Made by a program: the position numbers and the translations under genes | The notes under the pieces: generated by a model | What the model was told of the DNA's origin: nothing | The model's database searches: none | The model's input: the letters and a program-made list of their open reading frames with translations, nothing else | In this document: in pieces, positions 25,301-32,746 of the stretch | Numbering within the stretch: position 1 is the stretch's first letter | How the letters are laid out: every line of letters begins with the position of its first letter | Assembly (NCBI RefSeq): GCF_900176255.2 | Contig: NZ_FXEG02000002.1 | Coordinates: 2,170,001-2,234,000 of the forward strand | DNA: 64,000 bases | Origin: Mycobacterium ahvazicum | GTDB lineage: Bacteria; Actinomycetota; Actinomycetes; Mycobacteriales; Mycobacteriaceae | Reading direction: 5' to 3'

Positions 25301-25796
25301 CCGAGGAACCCTAGAAGCAGACCGTCAGCAACGGCTTCAAGACATACCTGAATGGACCTGGGACCCCCTCGCTGATCTCTGGGAAGAGGGTTTCCGGCAC
25401 GCGCAGGAATACGCCAAGGTCAACGGTCACGCCGCGGTTCCGCAAAACCACGTAGCGGACGATGAGTACGCCCTCGGAGCTTGGATTGCCACCCAGCGAT
25501 TTAAGTACAGTAAGAACGCCCTTCTGGCCGAACGCGTGCAGCGTCTGAGTGATCTCACCGGCTGGGTCTGGGACACCCGAGCCACCAAGTGGCCGGAGGG
25601 GTTCGGGAAGCTCCAGGAGTATTACGGAGCGAACGGCACCACTCGCGTCTTGCAGACATACAAGGCCCCGGACGACTATCCACTCGGAACATGGGTCAGC
25701 ACACAGCGCGGCACCTATCGCAAGGGTGCCATGCCCGCCGACAGAATCGCGCTTCTGGAAAACCTGGGCGATTGGACATGGGACACACGCGCATGA
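22386..25796 (+). CDS. PD-(D/E)XK nuclease-SF2 helicase with seven HA repeats
   Basis: 1136 aa from ATG 22386. Residues 20-150 are a Mrr-like restriction fold: GIDLIAKDNEG then IWAIQAKAY, the D...Q-A-K variant of PD-(D/E)XK. Residues about 180-600 are an SF2 helicase: ACGTGKT (about 200), VVADEAHRT (DEAH, about 318), MTATPR, and QAVGRAIR (motif VI, about 555). From about 660 to the end come seven helicase-associated (HA) repeats of 65-70 residues (W...F..L..Y...NGHA...L G.W...QR......L...R...L..L..W.W), ending right after the seventh. The order suggests DNA restriction or phage defence. The next gene overlaps by 4 bp. Confidence 0.9.
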   Translation: MVGRQPIRQVTEVTGTLTNLLAQLDPESKKRKGDQFEAICMWFLENDPRFRHLAQVWLWDDWPDNWGPDNGIDLIAKDNEGRIWAIQAKAYEANYWIKKADVDTFLTESGRKLIDYRLLIATTDHLGENAERVIDSQEKPVTFLGLSKMVAAQVNWPALLSDLVAAPLPPKRPEGQWAYQGEAMNAVVDGFNESDRGQLIMACGTGKTLTALFVKEKLGVARTLVLAPSLSLLSQTLIEWTANAKVAFEYLPVCSDETVADSTINSASELGDRVTTDPVKIADFLRTAGPQVVFATYQSSPEVAAACALDGVAPFDLVVADEAHRTTGLRTSVFATVLDDAKIPATRRLFMTATPRYFTGRVIGEASAFDFAVASMDNEAIYGPVFHRLPFSEAIGRGLLTDYQVVVIGVDEADCHEMADKARFVRSEGIRNTDARTLAAQVGLGKAMRHYDLRRAISFHSRVIGARKFSGSLAEVISWMPGDQRPTGEVWASYVSGEMSARQRAMRLRELGNIDTDHRGLLSNARCLTEGVDVPTLDGVVFIDPKRSEVDIVQAVGRAIRLAPDKTVGTIVIPVFVSSREDHETVLDDSSFKTVWEIVKALRLHDEELADQLDALRRGMGLRGGGQPVLPEKIHLDLPTHITVDFARAFDTRLVNSVTAPWMEWFGLLQKHYEDTGTTRGLPQGNLLDRWSQKQRFLYQKNRLLADRAELLSNLGDWSWEPRNDRWERMFELLKQFIEENGHALAPNSDALGRWVVRQRSRVDDGTLPAEYRDRLNKIPEWTWDPKGDQWEEWFSRLLRYVSENGHASIPKSYTFDGYPLGTWAAKQRARRARGVLRSDREQRLKELPGWSWAVKADQWEVAFRLLLEYVRANGHARVRASDEVDGVRLGRWAIKQRAWRAKGDLPPDREQRLSDLPGWSWNVGEDQWEEGFGRLLEYIKVNGHARIKAAFKTEDDYRLGQWVTVQRQERTRGTLEADRQQRLQDIPEWTWDPLADLWEEGFRHAQEYAKVNGHAAVPQNHVADDEYALGAWIATQRFKYSKNALLAERVQRLSDLTGWVWDTRATKWPEGFGKLQEYYGANGTTRVLQTYKAPDDYPLGTWVSTQRGTYRKGAMPADRIALLENLGDWTWDTRA

Positions 25797-26626
25797 CCGA
25801 GCAGGCCGACATGGGTGAGGCCGCCAAGGCTGCGACCGAGTGGGAGCGAGCGATTGCTGAGGGCTTGCGATATCCGGGGCTGGAGGAGCACCGTGCCATC
25901 GAGTTCCTGGCAGCCACCGACGACGGCTCCGCCATAGACGGCTGGCACTGGCTGATCGAGTGGACGACGACGTCGTTCTACATCAAGTCGATGAACCCGG
26001 CCATCCAGGGAGCCAAGGTCAGCATCCATGGGCCCGACGCCCAGCACCCAGGCCGAGAGCACTTCCGCTTCGACGTTGAGAGAACGAATCCCGATCGCGC
26101 CGCAAGGGCGACCCGTGCTGGTGGGCGCTGGCTCACCGACACCAGCGACTTGCCCTACCTGTTCACTGGTCGGGGGGTGAGCGAGCACGTCGATCACATA
26201 GTGCGTTTCAGTGCGGGACACGACGCGTTCGTTGCCGGAGCGCCTCCTGCGCACGGTTCCGACTGGCCGAAGGAGAAGGCGACCATGAGAGGTCTTCTGC
26301 CGATACCCGGCGAAGGGCGCGTCATCCACGTGGACGTCTTCGTCAGCTACGACGGCGACCCCTATTGGCCGAATACGGAGGCGATCCGTGCTCAGCGAGC
26401 GGGGTTGGGGTTCATGACCAACTCATTGGGCTGGAAGCTCTCGGTGGTCGTCTTCGACCGCCCCACTGGTTCCGAACCCGACCCGTGTGGCGACTTTCGC
26501 AGCGAATTCTCTGTAGATCGGTGCTTTCGCGGCATAGCCGCAACGGTCGATGACACGGGCCTACTTTGGCTGTGCGAGAAGCTCTTTCCCTTCGATGAGG
26601 TCGAGGAACCGAGGCCAGACTGTTGA
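25793..26626 (+). CDS. unknown protein coupled to the helicase
   Basis: 277 aa from ATG 25793, overlapping the helicase stop by 4 bp (ATGA), so the two are translated together. The chain is soluble, with no signal peptide. Notable segments: WHWLIEWTTTSFYIKSMN, SIHGPDAQHPGREHFRFDVERT, a middle KEKATMRGLLPIPGEGRVIHVDVFVSYDG, and a C-terminus with FRSEFSVDRCFRGIAATVDDTGLLWLCEKLFPFDE. I do not recognise a family. The context argues for a dedicated partner or regulator of the nuclease-helicase, but nothing in the sequence shows how it works. Confidence 0.75.
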   Translation: MTEQADMGEAAKAATEWERAIAEGLRYPGLEEHRAIEFLAATDDGSAIDGWHWLIEWTTTSFYIKSMNPAIQGAKVSIHGPDAQHPGREHFRFDVERTNPDRAARATRAGGRWLTDTSDLPYLFTGRGVSEHVDHIVRFSAGHDAFVAGAPPAHGSDWPKEKATMRGLLPIPGEGRVIHVDVFVSYDGDPYWPNTEAIRAQRAGLGFMTNSLGWKLSVVVFDRPTGSEPDPCGDFRSEFSVDRCFRGIAATVDDTGLLWLCEKLFPFDEVEEPRPDC

Positions 26627-26994
26627 CACCGAACAGTTCACTGGGAACGCCCTGGTGTTGCAGAGGGCACGGTGACGGCTTCATTGCCCGGCGTTGTCGG
26701 AGTCATGGGTAAGGCCGAATTGATGGCATACCAAACGACCACTACGGTTAGTTGGCGAATGGGATGCACGAGTGCCTCGACGCCGCCCGTCGACGTGCTG
26801 AGGAGGGCGTCACGCCTGGCCGACGCGACGAGTCGCCTTGCGGCACAGCCCGCCTACTCGTCGTCATGGATAGCAACGCGGATAGCAACGGCACCCGATT
26901 CGGGGACATCCACCATCGTCCGTCGGCGTCCTCGAAACGTGTGTGACCTCGCTGAACGGGACACCGGCGAACACATACGGACCCCTTCGACGAC
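26627..26994. other. 368-bp gap before the tRNA fragment
   Basis: No supported gene. A 64-codon frame at 26,752-26,946 and minus-strand frames are open but carry no motif; a decayed integrase end cannot be excluded. Confidence 0.4.
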
Positions 26995-27038
26995 ACTGGG
27001 GGTCAAGTGGTCGCAGGTTCAAATCCTGTCAGCCCGAC
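26995..27038 (+). repeat. 3' fragment of tRNA-Pro(GGG): attachment-site scar
   Basis: The 44 nt hold an anticodon loop with GGG, the 3' half of the anticodon stem (TCAAG), a variable loop, a T-arm (GCAGGTTCAAATCCTGT) and the acceptor 3' strand (AGCCCG, then A-C). The 5' half of the gene (acceptor, D-arm, anticodon 5' stem) is absent. Such a 3' tRNA fragment is what remains at the distal end of an element integrated in a tRNA gene. It is not a functional tRNA gene. Confidence 0.7.
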
Positions 27039-27098
27039 ACAGGTCAACCCCTTCCCGCCGGCTGCGGCGAAGTCACGCACGTAGCGACAAGATTCTGA

Positions 27099-28370
27099 CT
27101 AGACTAGCCGCCCCACACCGGCGAAATTTTCGGCCAGATCTGCCGCCTTGGCGGCGCTTTGGGCGGCAGTCGTCATCCGGCTGGCAAGCTCGCGAGCTCG
27201 GATTGCGTACTCAGGTGCCAGGATCCGGCGCAGGTCTGTGACGAGCGATTCACGGGTGGTGCCCGCTAGGCGACGGTGTGTGCCCACCTTCAGGCGTCGT
27301 TTCACCTGAGCTCCCCAGATCATCTGATTAACGTCGACGGAGAGGATCAACGTCGGTATTCCGGCTCGCAGACTTGCCGCTGTGGTGCCCGACCCGCCGT
27401 GGTGCACGGCAGCGCGGCAGGCAGGAAAAATGGACGCGTAATTCACCTCGTCGACCACCTTGACGTGATCGGAATGCGGGATGCGGTCGAAGTTGCTTCG
27501 GCCGGTGCAGATCAGAGCGCGTTCACTCAGCTGTGCGCAGGCGCCGCTGATCATTTCGATCGTGTCGACCGGAGAGTCCACTGGCATGCTGCCGAAGCCA
27601 AAGAAAATGGGCGGTGTTCCCGCAGCTATCCATGATGCGGCTTCCTCGTCGGCGCTCGTCGCCAATTCCAACGTCAGTGCTCCCACGAAGGGCCGTTGAG
27701 GCTGCCATTTTGCCCATTCGGCTGCCAGGCCCGGAAAGACAACCTCGTCGTACGCCTGAATCTCCAAAGATCCCCACTCGGCAATTCGCTGCGGAGAGCC
27801 GCACGTTGCCTTGGCTAGGCCGAGTTTGCTGCGCTGAGCATTCTCGACTCTCTTGATCGCGCGCCACCACAACCAGTCGTGCACCGTCAGCGCGAGACGC
27901 GAGGCCGGGGCCGGCACGATCGCCACCACCTGGCCGTTGGGCCGCATCGGGACGTGGTGCAGCGTGACCAACGGAAGGCTATGATATTCCGCCACATTGG
28001 CGGCGATCTCCTGGTACGTCTGCCCGGCGAGCACCAGGTCGGCTCCGTACGCCAGCGATGTCAGCGTCTCGTTCATCTGCACCCAGGCCTGGGTACTGAT
28101 CTCCCACAGTTGACGTGCCCACTCCGATTTCTCCCGAACGCTGCCGAACGCGTTGACTCGGGACGTGAAAAAGCTTCGGAACATATCCAGCCACGCCCGC
28201 GTCTCCGATCCGTAGGGCATCGCGGTAAGCCCTGCCGATTCCGCGAAGCCAACTAGGTCGGGCGGGACTGCGATGGAGACGCCATGCCCTCGACGCTGCA
28301 GTTCGCAGCCAACAACAATCGACGGCTCTATGTCACCCCGAGTTCCATAGCTTGCCAACACAAATCTCAT
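27099..28370 (-). CDS. GT1 glycosyltransferase (Rv1524/GPL-type)
   Basis: 423 aa from ATG 28370 (MRFVLASYGTRGDIEP). The N-terminal GTRGD-x-x-P acceptor-side motif and the C-terminal nucleotide-sugar site (CRAAVHHGGSGTTAASLRAGIPTLI) are those of the mycobacterial GtfA/GtfB/RtfA and Rv1524/Rv1526c family, which add deoxyhexoses to glycopeptidolipids or related lipids at the inner membrane face. The family's FGFGSMPVD motif is present. It is a paralogue of the genes at 28,750 and 31,068 and is transcribed divergently from the former. Sugar and acceptor cannot be deduced. It begins the chromosomal side right after the tRNA scar. Confidence 0.9.
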   Translation of the reverse strand: MRFVLASYGTRGDIEPSIVVGCELQRRGHGVSIAVPPDLVGFAESAGLTAMPYGSETRAWLDMFRSFFTSRVNAFGSVREKSEWARQLWEISTQAWVQMNETLTSLAYGADLVLAGQTYQEIAANVAEYHSLPLVTLHHVPMRPNGQVVAIVPAPASRLALTVHDWLWWRAIKRVENAQRSKLGLAKATCGSPQRIAEWGSLEIQAYDEVVFPGLAAEWAKWQPQRPFVGALTLELATSADEEAASWIAAGTPPIFFGFGSMPVDSPVDTIEMISGACAQLSERALICTGRSNFDRIPHSDHVKVVDEVNYASIFPACRAAVHHGGSGTTAASLRAGIPTLILSVDVNQMIWGAQVKRRLKVGTHRRLAGTTRESLVTDLRRILAPEYAIRARELASRMTTAAQSAAKAADLAENFAGVGRLV

Positions 28371-28749
28371 TGCGTGTTCAAACTTTCGGTTGTCGCGCCC
28401 TGCGCCGACGCATCGCTGCTGCCCCCGGCCTCCCATTCCCGGTTGTGCCAGAGCCTAGACACTCATGGACGGCGAAGGTCCGTTTCCGTGTTACTCAAGT
28501 CGTGCAGGTCTTGCTAGTTGTTGCACAAGCCTGGCGCTCGGGATCCAGGCTGGATGTACAACCGAATGGTTAGTTGGTCGGCGCGACCGATCGACTAGCC
28601 CAAAGTTGGATAGTCGGATTCCGCGAGCGAGTGCAACTCTGAAACGACAGCGGGCGTCCGGTTATGCTGCGGTCGCCTGAGCCGCGGGCGCTGCACCGCC
28701 GCTTCCAATCCGACGATGTGCCAGGGGAACTGAAGGGTCAAGATCCGCG
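28371..28749. other. 379-bp divergent promoter region between glycosyltransferases
   Basis: No gene seen; open frames lack motifs. Must hold promoters for both divergent glycosyltransferase genes. Confidence 0.4.
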
Positions 28750-30018
28750 ATGAAATTTGTGCTCGCAAATTGGGGGACGCGCGGCGAGGTCGAGCCCTAC
28801 CTCACTGTCGGCCGTGAGCTACTGAGGCGCGGACACGACGTGACGATGGCTGTCGCGCCGGAGATGGTCGACTTCGTCGAGTCGATCGGTCCGGCTGGGG
28901 TCGCTTACGGGCCCGAATTGAGGGTCATCCTGGACCCGCACCGCGACTACTGGACCTACTGGTTCGCCAACCCTTGGAAGCTTCGGAAGCTGGACAGGAT
29001 GTGGCGGCAAGTTGTGGAACCGCTTACCCAATGCCGGGCGGAGGTCAGCAGGACGCTGACGTCGTTGGCAGATGGGGCCGACCTGCTGGTGACCGGCATG
29101 AACTACGAAGACACGGCCGCGAACGTCGCAGAGCACTGCGGGATTCCGTTGGCTACGCTCCACCACTTCCCCTGGCGGATCAACGGGACGATGGTTCCTT
29201 TCGTGCCTACACCCTTGGGTCGCGCCGGGATGACGGTCTACGAGTGGTTATTGTGGCGCGGATCGAAGCAGGCCGACGCCGCGCAGCGCCATGACCTAGG
29301 TCTGCCGGCAGCCACAAGCCCGTGGACGCGGCGGATCGCCGAACGGGGATCGCTGGAAATTCAGGCGTACGACGCGGCCTGCTATCCGGGACTGGCAGCC
29401 GAGTGGTCGAAGTGGAACAACCAGCGGCCGTTCGTTGGCGCGCTGACCTTGGAGTTGCCCACGGACGCCGACGCCGACGTCATGTCGTGGATCGCCTCGG
29501 GACGGCCGCCGATTTGCTTCGCGTTTGGCAGCGCTGCGGTTGAATCCGCTGCCGACACCCTCGCCATGATTGCCACAGCGTGCGCGCATTTGGGTGAGCG
29601 GGCGCTGATTTCGGAAGCGGGGACCGACTTCAGAAGCGTCTCGCAGTTCGACCACATCAAGGTGGTCGACGCCATGAACTACGCGACGGTCCTGCCCGCC
29701 TGCCGCGCCGTCGTTCACCACGGGGGCGCGGGCACCACGAACGCGGGTCTGCGCGCAGGTCTCCCCACGCTGATTCTGTGGACGTTGCCCGATCAAGCAA
29801 TTTGGGCGGCTCGGATCAAGCGGCTGAAGTTGGGCAGGGGGCGGCGTCTTTCCACAACTACTCAGGAATCGCTGGTCTCGGACCTGGACACCATTCTTGC
29901 GTCGAAATACCGAACACGGGCTCGCGAATTCGCTTCAACGATGACCAAGCCCGCAGACAGCGCTGCGGCCACCGCCGATCTTGTTGAGAATTTCGCCCGC
30001 TCCAGGTGGGTTCGCTGA
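28750..30018 (+). CDS. GT1 glycosyltransferase (GPL-type), paralogue 2
   Basis: 422 aa, start MKFVLANWGTRGEVEP. The same family signature as its neighbours: N-terminal GTRG-x-V-E-P, middle SLEIQAYDAACYPGLAAEW and RPFVGALTLEL, FAFGSAAVES, and the sugar-nucleotide site CRAVVHHGGAGTTNAGLRAGLPTLI. The D of GTRGD is E here, and the region around residues 60-90 is the most divergent from the other two copies, where acceptor choice is usually set. A methyltransferase follows on the opposite strand. Predicted substrate is a glycolipid or lipopeptide. Confidence 0.9.
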   Translation: MKFVLANWGTRGEVEPYLTVGRELLRRGHDVTMAVAPEMVDFVESIGPAGVAYGPELRVILDPHRDYWTYWFANPWKLRKLDRMWRQVVEPLTQCRAEVSRTLTSLADGADLLVTGMNYEDTAANVAEHCGIPLATLHHFPWRINGTMVPFVPTPLGRAGMTVYEWLLWRGSKQADAAQRHDLGLPAATSPWTRRIAERGSLEIQAYDAACYPGLAAEWSKWNNQRPFVGALTLELPTDADADVMSWIASGRPPICFAFGSAAVESAADTLAMIATACAHLGERALISEAGTDFRSVSQFDHIKVVDAMNYATVLPACRAVVHHGGAGTTNAGLRAGLPTLILWTLPDQAIWAARIKRLKLGRGRRLSTTTQESLVSDLDTILASKYRTRAREFASTMTKPADSAAATADLVENFARSRWVR

Positions 30019-30093
30019 TCGGGAATCTCCTTGTAGACAGGCGAACTCAGTCGTGAGGTGTGTAGGTAGGTATCCGGCGGCAGGAAAGTATTG

Positions 30094-30819
30094 TCAGCAT
30101 TCAGAATTAAGAAATTCGTCGAGGTAGGCGGGTGGCTTCAGGTTGAGCAATCGGTTCCGGTCCGCGGCAAGATCTGCATATTGAAGTGCTTCGACTTGTG
30201 CATCCGAGTAGGGCAGCAGCGTGCTCGGAGCTCCCCTTCGTATGACGCCTACGCCGAAATCGCAAGCAAGCACAGCCATCCGTAGGTCCCCCCGGGTGCT
30301 GCGCAGTAGAACGATTGCTTTCCAGACATCGCCGCTCCAAAGGATGGCCAAGGTGCCGGACGTGGTGAGTCCCCGGGAAACATCCCTCCAACGATGCCGA
30401 GCGCGAAAATCCGCATACGACTCCGCGGGGCAAGCGATCGAGGCACGCGTGGGATTGCAGTCGTGTACGAGAATGACACCGTCGTCGCGCAAGTAGCGCA
30501 GCGTGTTCTCAACGTCGCGTACGACTTGTCGGTAGGTGTGGAGTCCATCGATGAAAGCGACATCGATACCGCGCTGTTCGAGGAACGCCGTTTCGTTTGC
30601 GAAGAAAGCGTCGCTACTTGTTTCGAAATAGTGAGTAGCCGATGACTTTGCCGCAGCGCGCTCGCGGGTACGCGCCGAGAGCGCGAAGGCTGGATCGACG
30701 GCGATCTTCTCTTCGGCGGCTATGTGTCGAAACGCCGTTCCGGTCGACACGCCGATCTCGAGGTAGACGCGTCGCCGCCTGCCGTCCAGCGCCCTCTGCA
30801 CGGCCTTGATGCGGTTCAT
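30094..30819 (-). CDS. class I SAM-dependent methyltransferase
   Basis: 241 aa. YLEIGVSTGTAF is the SAM-binding motif I, IAVDPAF the acidic loop, DVAFIDGLHTYRQVVRDVENTLRYL the post-motif strand with a likely metal- or SAM-contacting D-G-L-H, then GVILVHDCNPT (motif IV-like). This is the Methyltransf_24-type layout used by sugar and hydroxyl O-methyltransferases. Located between two GPL-type glycosyltransferases, it may methylate a sugar hydroxyl of the same glycolipid. It is convergent with the preceding glycosyltransferase and divergent from the following one. A sugar target is inferred from the neighbours only. Confidence 0.8.
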   Translation of the reverse strand: MNRIKAVQRALDGRRRRVYLEIGVSTGTAFRHIAAEEKIAVDPAFALSARTRERAAAKSSATHYFETSSDAFFANETAFLEQRGIDVAFIDGLHTYRQVVRDVENTLRYLRDDGVILVHDCNPTRASIACPAESYADFRARHRWRDVSRGLTTSGTLAILWSGDVWKAIVLLRSTRGDLRMAVLACDFGVGVIRRGAPSTLLPYSDAQVEALQYADLAADRNRLLNLKPPAYLDEFLNSEC

Positions 30820-31067
30820 GTGAACACCCTACGAGGATGCCTGGGTCCATCCGAGGATTGGAGCTACCGGCATGCCGGGCCTCGATCCGGCGCAGCGAAA
30901 CATCCACCCCACCGGCGTCAACGTGGATTCGCCCCGGAGGGTCCGTCGCTCCCGGCTTTGCCGCTCCGGTCGGAGCGAGCATCCTATAAGCCGCAGTGCC
31001 GAGGACTTTGACCGGTACCATTGGCCTCGCCTACGCGCGCGTGACAGTTGAAAGGCCCGGATTTGCA

Positions 31068-32336
31068 ATGAAATTCGTGGTGGCGAGCTACGGATCTCGC
31101 GGTGATATCGAGCCCTGCGCCGCCGTCGGCCGCGAGTTGCTGCGCAGAGGGCACGAAGTGTTTATGGCCGTCCCACCCGACCTGATTGCGCTGGTCGAAT
31201 CGGCTGGGCTCGCGGCGGTCGCCTACGGCACGGACACGCGCGAATATATGGACGCACAGCGCAGGTTCTGGACGTGTTTTTTCCGCAGCTTCTGGAGGAT
31301 CCGGGACCTGATCAGGTTGGGGCGCGAGGTTTCCGCCCTGTCTGTCCAGTGCTGGAACGAGGTGTGTGCGACGTTGACATCGCTAGCCGATGGGGCCGAC
31401 CTGCTCTTCACCACCATTCCTTTTGAACAAGCCGCATCGAATGTCGCTGAGTACTACCACATTCCGCTGGCAACCCTGCACTACTATCCGATCCGGCCCA
31501 ACGGGCAGCTGCTCCCAGTCGTGCCTGGGCCGTTGATCCGCTGCGCGATGGCGGTATCCAAGTGGCTCTCGTGGCGAGTGAACAGGGGATTCGAGGACGC
31601 GCATCGCCGTGAGCTGGGCCTGCCGAAGTCAACAAGTCCCACATACCGGCGAATCGCCGAACGGCGTTCGCTGGAGTTGCAAGCTTACGACGAGTTTTGT
31701 TTCCCTGGATTATCTGCCGAATGGGCGGAATGGGGTGATCGACGGCCTTTTGTGGGTGCACTGACGATGGATTTGGTCACGGATGCCGATGACCACGCGC
31801 GGGGCTGGATAGCCGCGGGAGCGCCGCCGATTTGCTTTGCGTTTGGCAGCATACCGGTCGAATCTCCGGCCGCCACAATTGAAATGATCAGCCAGGCCTG
31901 CGCATCGCTAGGCGAGCGAGCTTTGATTTGTGCGGGTGTAACCGACTACCCCCAGGTCCGGCATGCTGACCACGTCAAGGTGGTGGGGTCGATCAATTAC
32001 GCGGAAACGTTTCCCAATTGCCGCGCGGTGGTCCACCACGGGGGCGCGGGCACTACGGCCGCAGGCTTGCGCGCAGGTGTCCCCGAGCTGGTCCTGTGGA
32101 CCGAACACGATCAACCGATCTGGGGAGCGCAGGTGAGGCGTCTGAGGGTGGGGACCACTCGTCGCCTGTCGACCACTACCCGGGAGTCGTTGGTTTCAGA
32201 CCTGCGCCGGATTCTCAAACCGCAATGCACCGCCCGTGCTCGTGAAGTCGCCGCACAGATGACCAAACCAGCTGAAAGCGCTTCGGCGGCCGCTGATCTA
32301 GTCGAGGGCTTCGCCCGTCTGGGGCGAGTTCGGTGA
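31068..32336 (+). CDS. GT1 glycosyltransferase (GPL-type), paralogue 3
   Basis: 422 aa from ATG 31068 (MKFVVASYGSRGDIEP); the frame reaches back to 30,996 but the family start is here. It has YGSRGD, SLELQAYDEFCFPGLSAEW, RPFVGALTMDL, FAFGSIPVES, and CRAVVHHGGAGTTAAGLRAGVPELV, the complete signature of the mycobacterial GtfA/RtfA-like family. Nearest in overall layout to the 28,750 gene, so the three arose by duplication. Predicted to transfer a deoxyhexose onto a lipid-linked acceptor. Confidence 0.9.
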   Translation: MKFVVASYGSRGDIEPCAAVGRELLRRGHEVFMAVPPDLIALVESAGLAAVAYGTDTREYMDAQRRFWTCFFRSFWRIRDLIRLGREVSALSVQCWNEVCATLTSLADGADLLFTTIPFEQAASNVAEYYHIPLATLHYYPIRPNGQLLPVVPGPLIRCAMAVSKWLSWRVNRGFEDAHRRELGLPKSTSPTYRRIAERRSLELQAYDEFCFPGLSAEWAEWGDRRPFVGALTMDLVTDADDHARGWIAAGAPPICFAFGSIPVESPAATIEMISQACASLGERALICAGVTDYPQVRHADHVKVVGSINYAETFPNCRAVVHHGGAGTTAAGLRAGVPELVLWTEHDQPIWGAQVRRLRVGTTRRLSTTTRESLVSDLRRILKPQCTARAREVAAQMTKPAESASAAADLVEGFARLGRVR

Positions 32337-32746
32337 TCGGGCCAGGATGAATCGGCCCGAGTGCCTCTCCGCAAGGTTGGTCGCGAAGTATGGGAATTAC
32401 TATCCCGGCGCTCCAAAAGCCGGGACCGGTCGCCGTGGGTTGAGTATGGTTTGGACCGGCTACACAGGTAGATCAGGCGCTACAGGGGGAGTCGGTGTTC
32501 GTCGATTCGTCGCCAAGCACAGGTGATTGTGTTGTCCTCTTACCCGACGAATCGAAACACAACGTGCGGCCGAGGATCTCCGGCGCCGTAACCGGCGCTA
32601 GGCGGCTAATTTGGGTATGATTTACCGCGCCGGATTCTCGGAATGCGTCGGACGGCACCCGACCGGTGTAGAGCGTAAGCGAGCGCGACACGCCGCCGAC
32701 GGTCAGGCCATTTATCTGCAAAACCGTTCAGGAGTTATGGCTTCGG
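32337..32746. other. 410-bp promoter region before the NRPS remnant
   Basis: No gene supported. Holds a near-consensus -10 (TATGAT, 32,616-32,621) in plus orientation and AGGAG at 32,730, the likely ribosome binding site of the next gene. Confidence 0.4.
32616..32621 (+). promoter_or_regulatory. -10 box upstream of the NRPS gene
   Basis: TATGAT matches the bacterial -10 consensus in five of six bases and fits TANNNT. No good -35 is seen. The distance to the start (about 125 bp) implies a long leader. Confidence 0.35.

Noticed and set aside
24400..25790. CRISPR-like or tandem DNA repeats in the helicase 3' end
   Set aside because: The periodicity is at protein level (HA domains); the DNA units are too diverged to be a CRISPR array.
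26752..26946. Possible integrase end near the tRNA fragment
   Set aside because: I expected an integrase beside the attachment scar, but no R-H-R-Y signature is present in any frame.
26995..27038. Functional tRNA gene
   Set aside because: The acceptor 5' strand, D-arm and 5' anticodon stem are missing, so it cannot fold as a tRNA.
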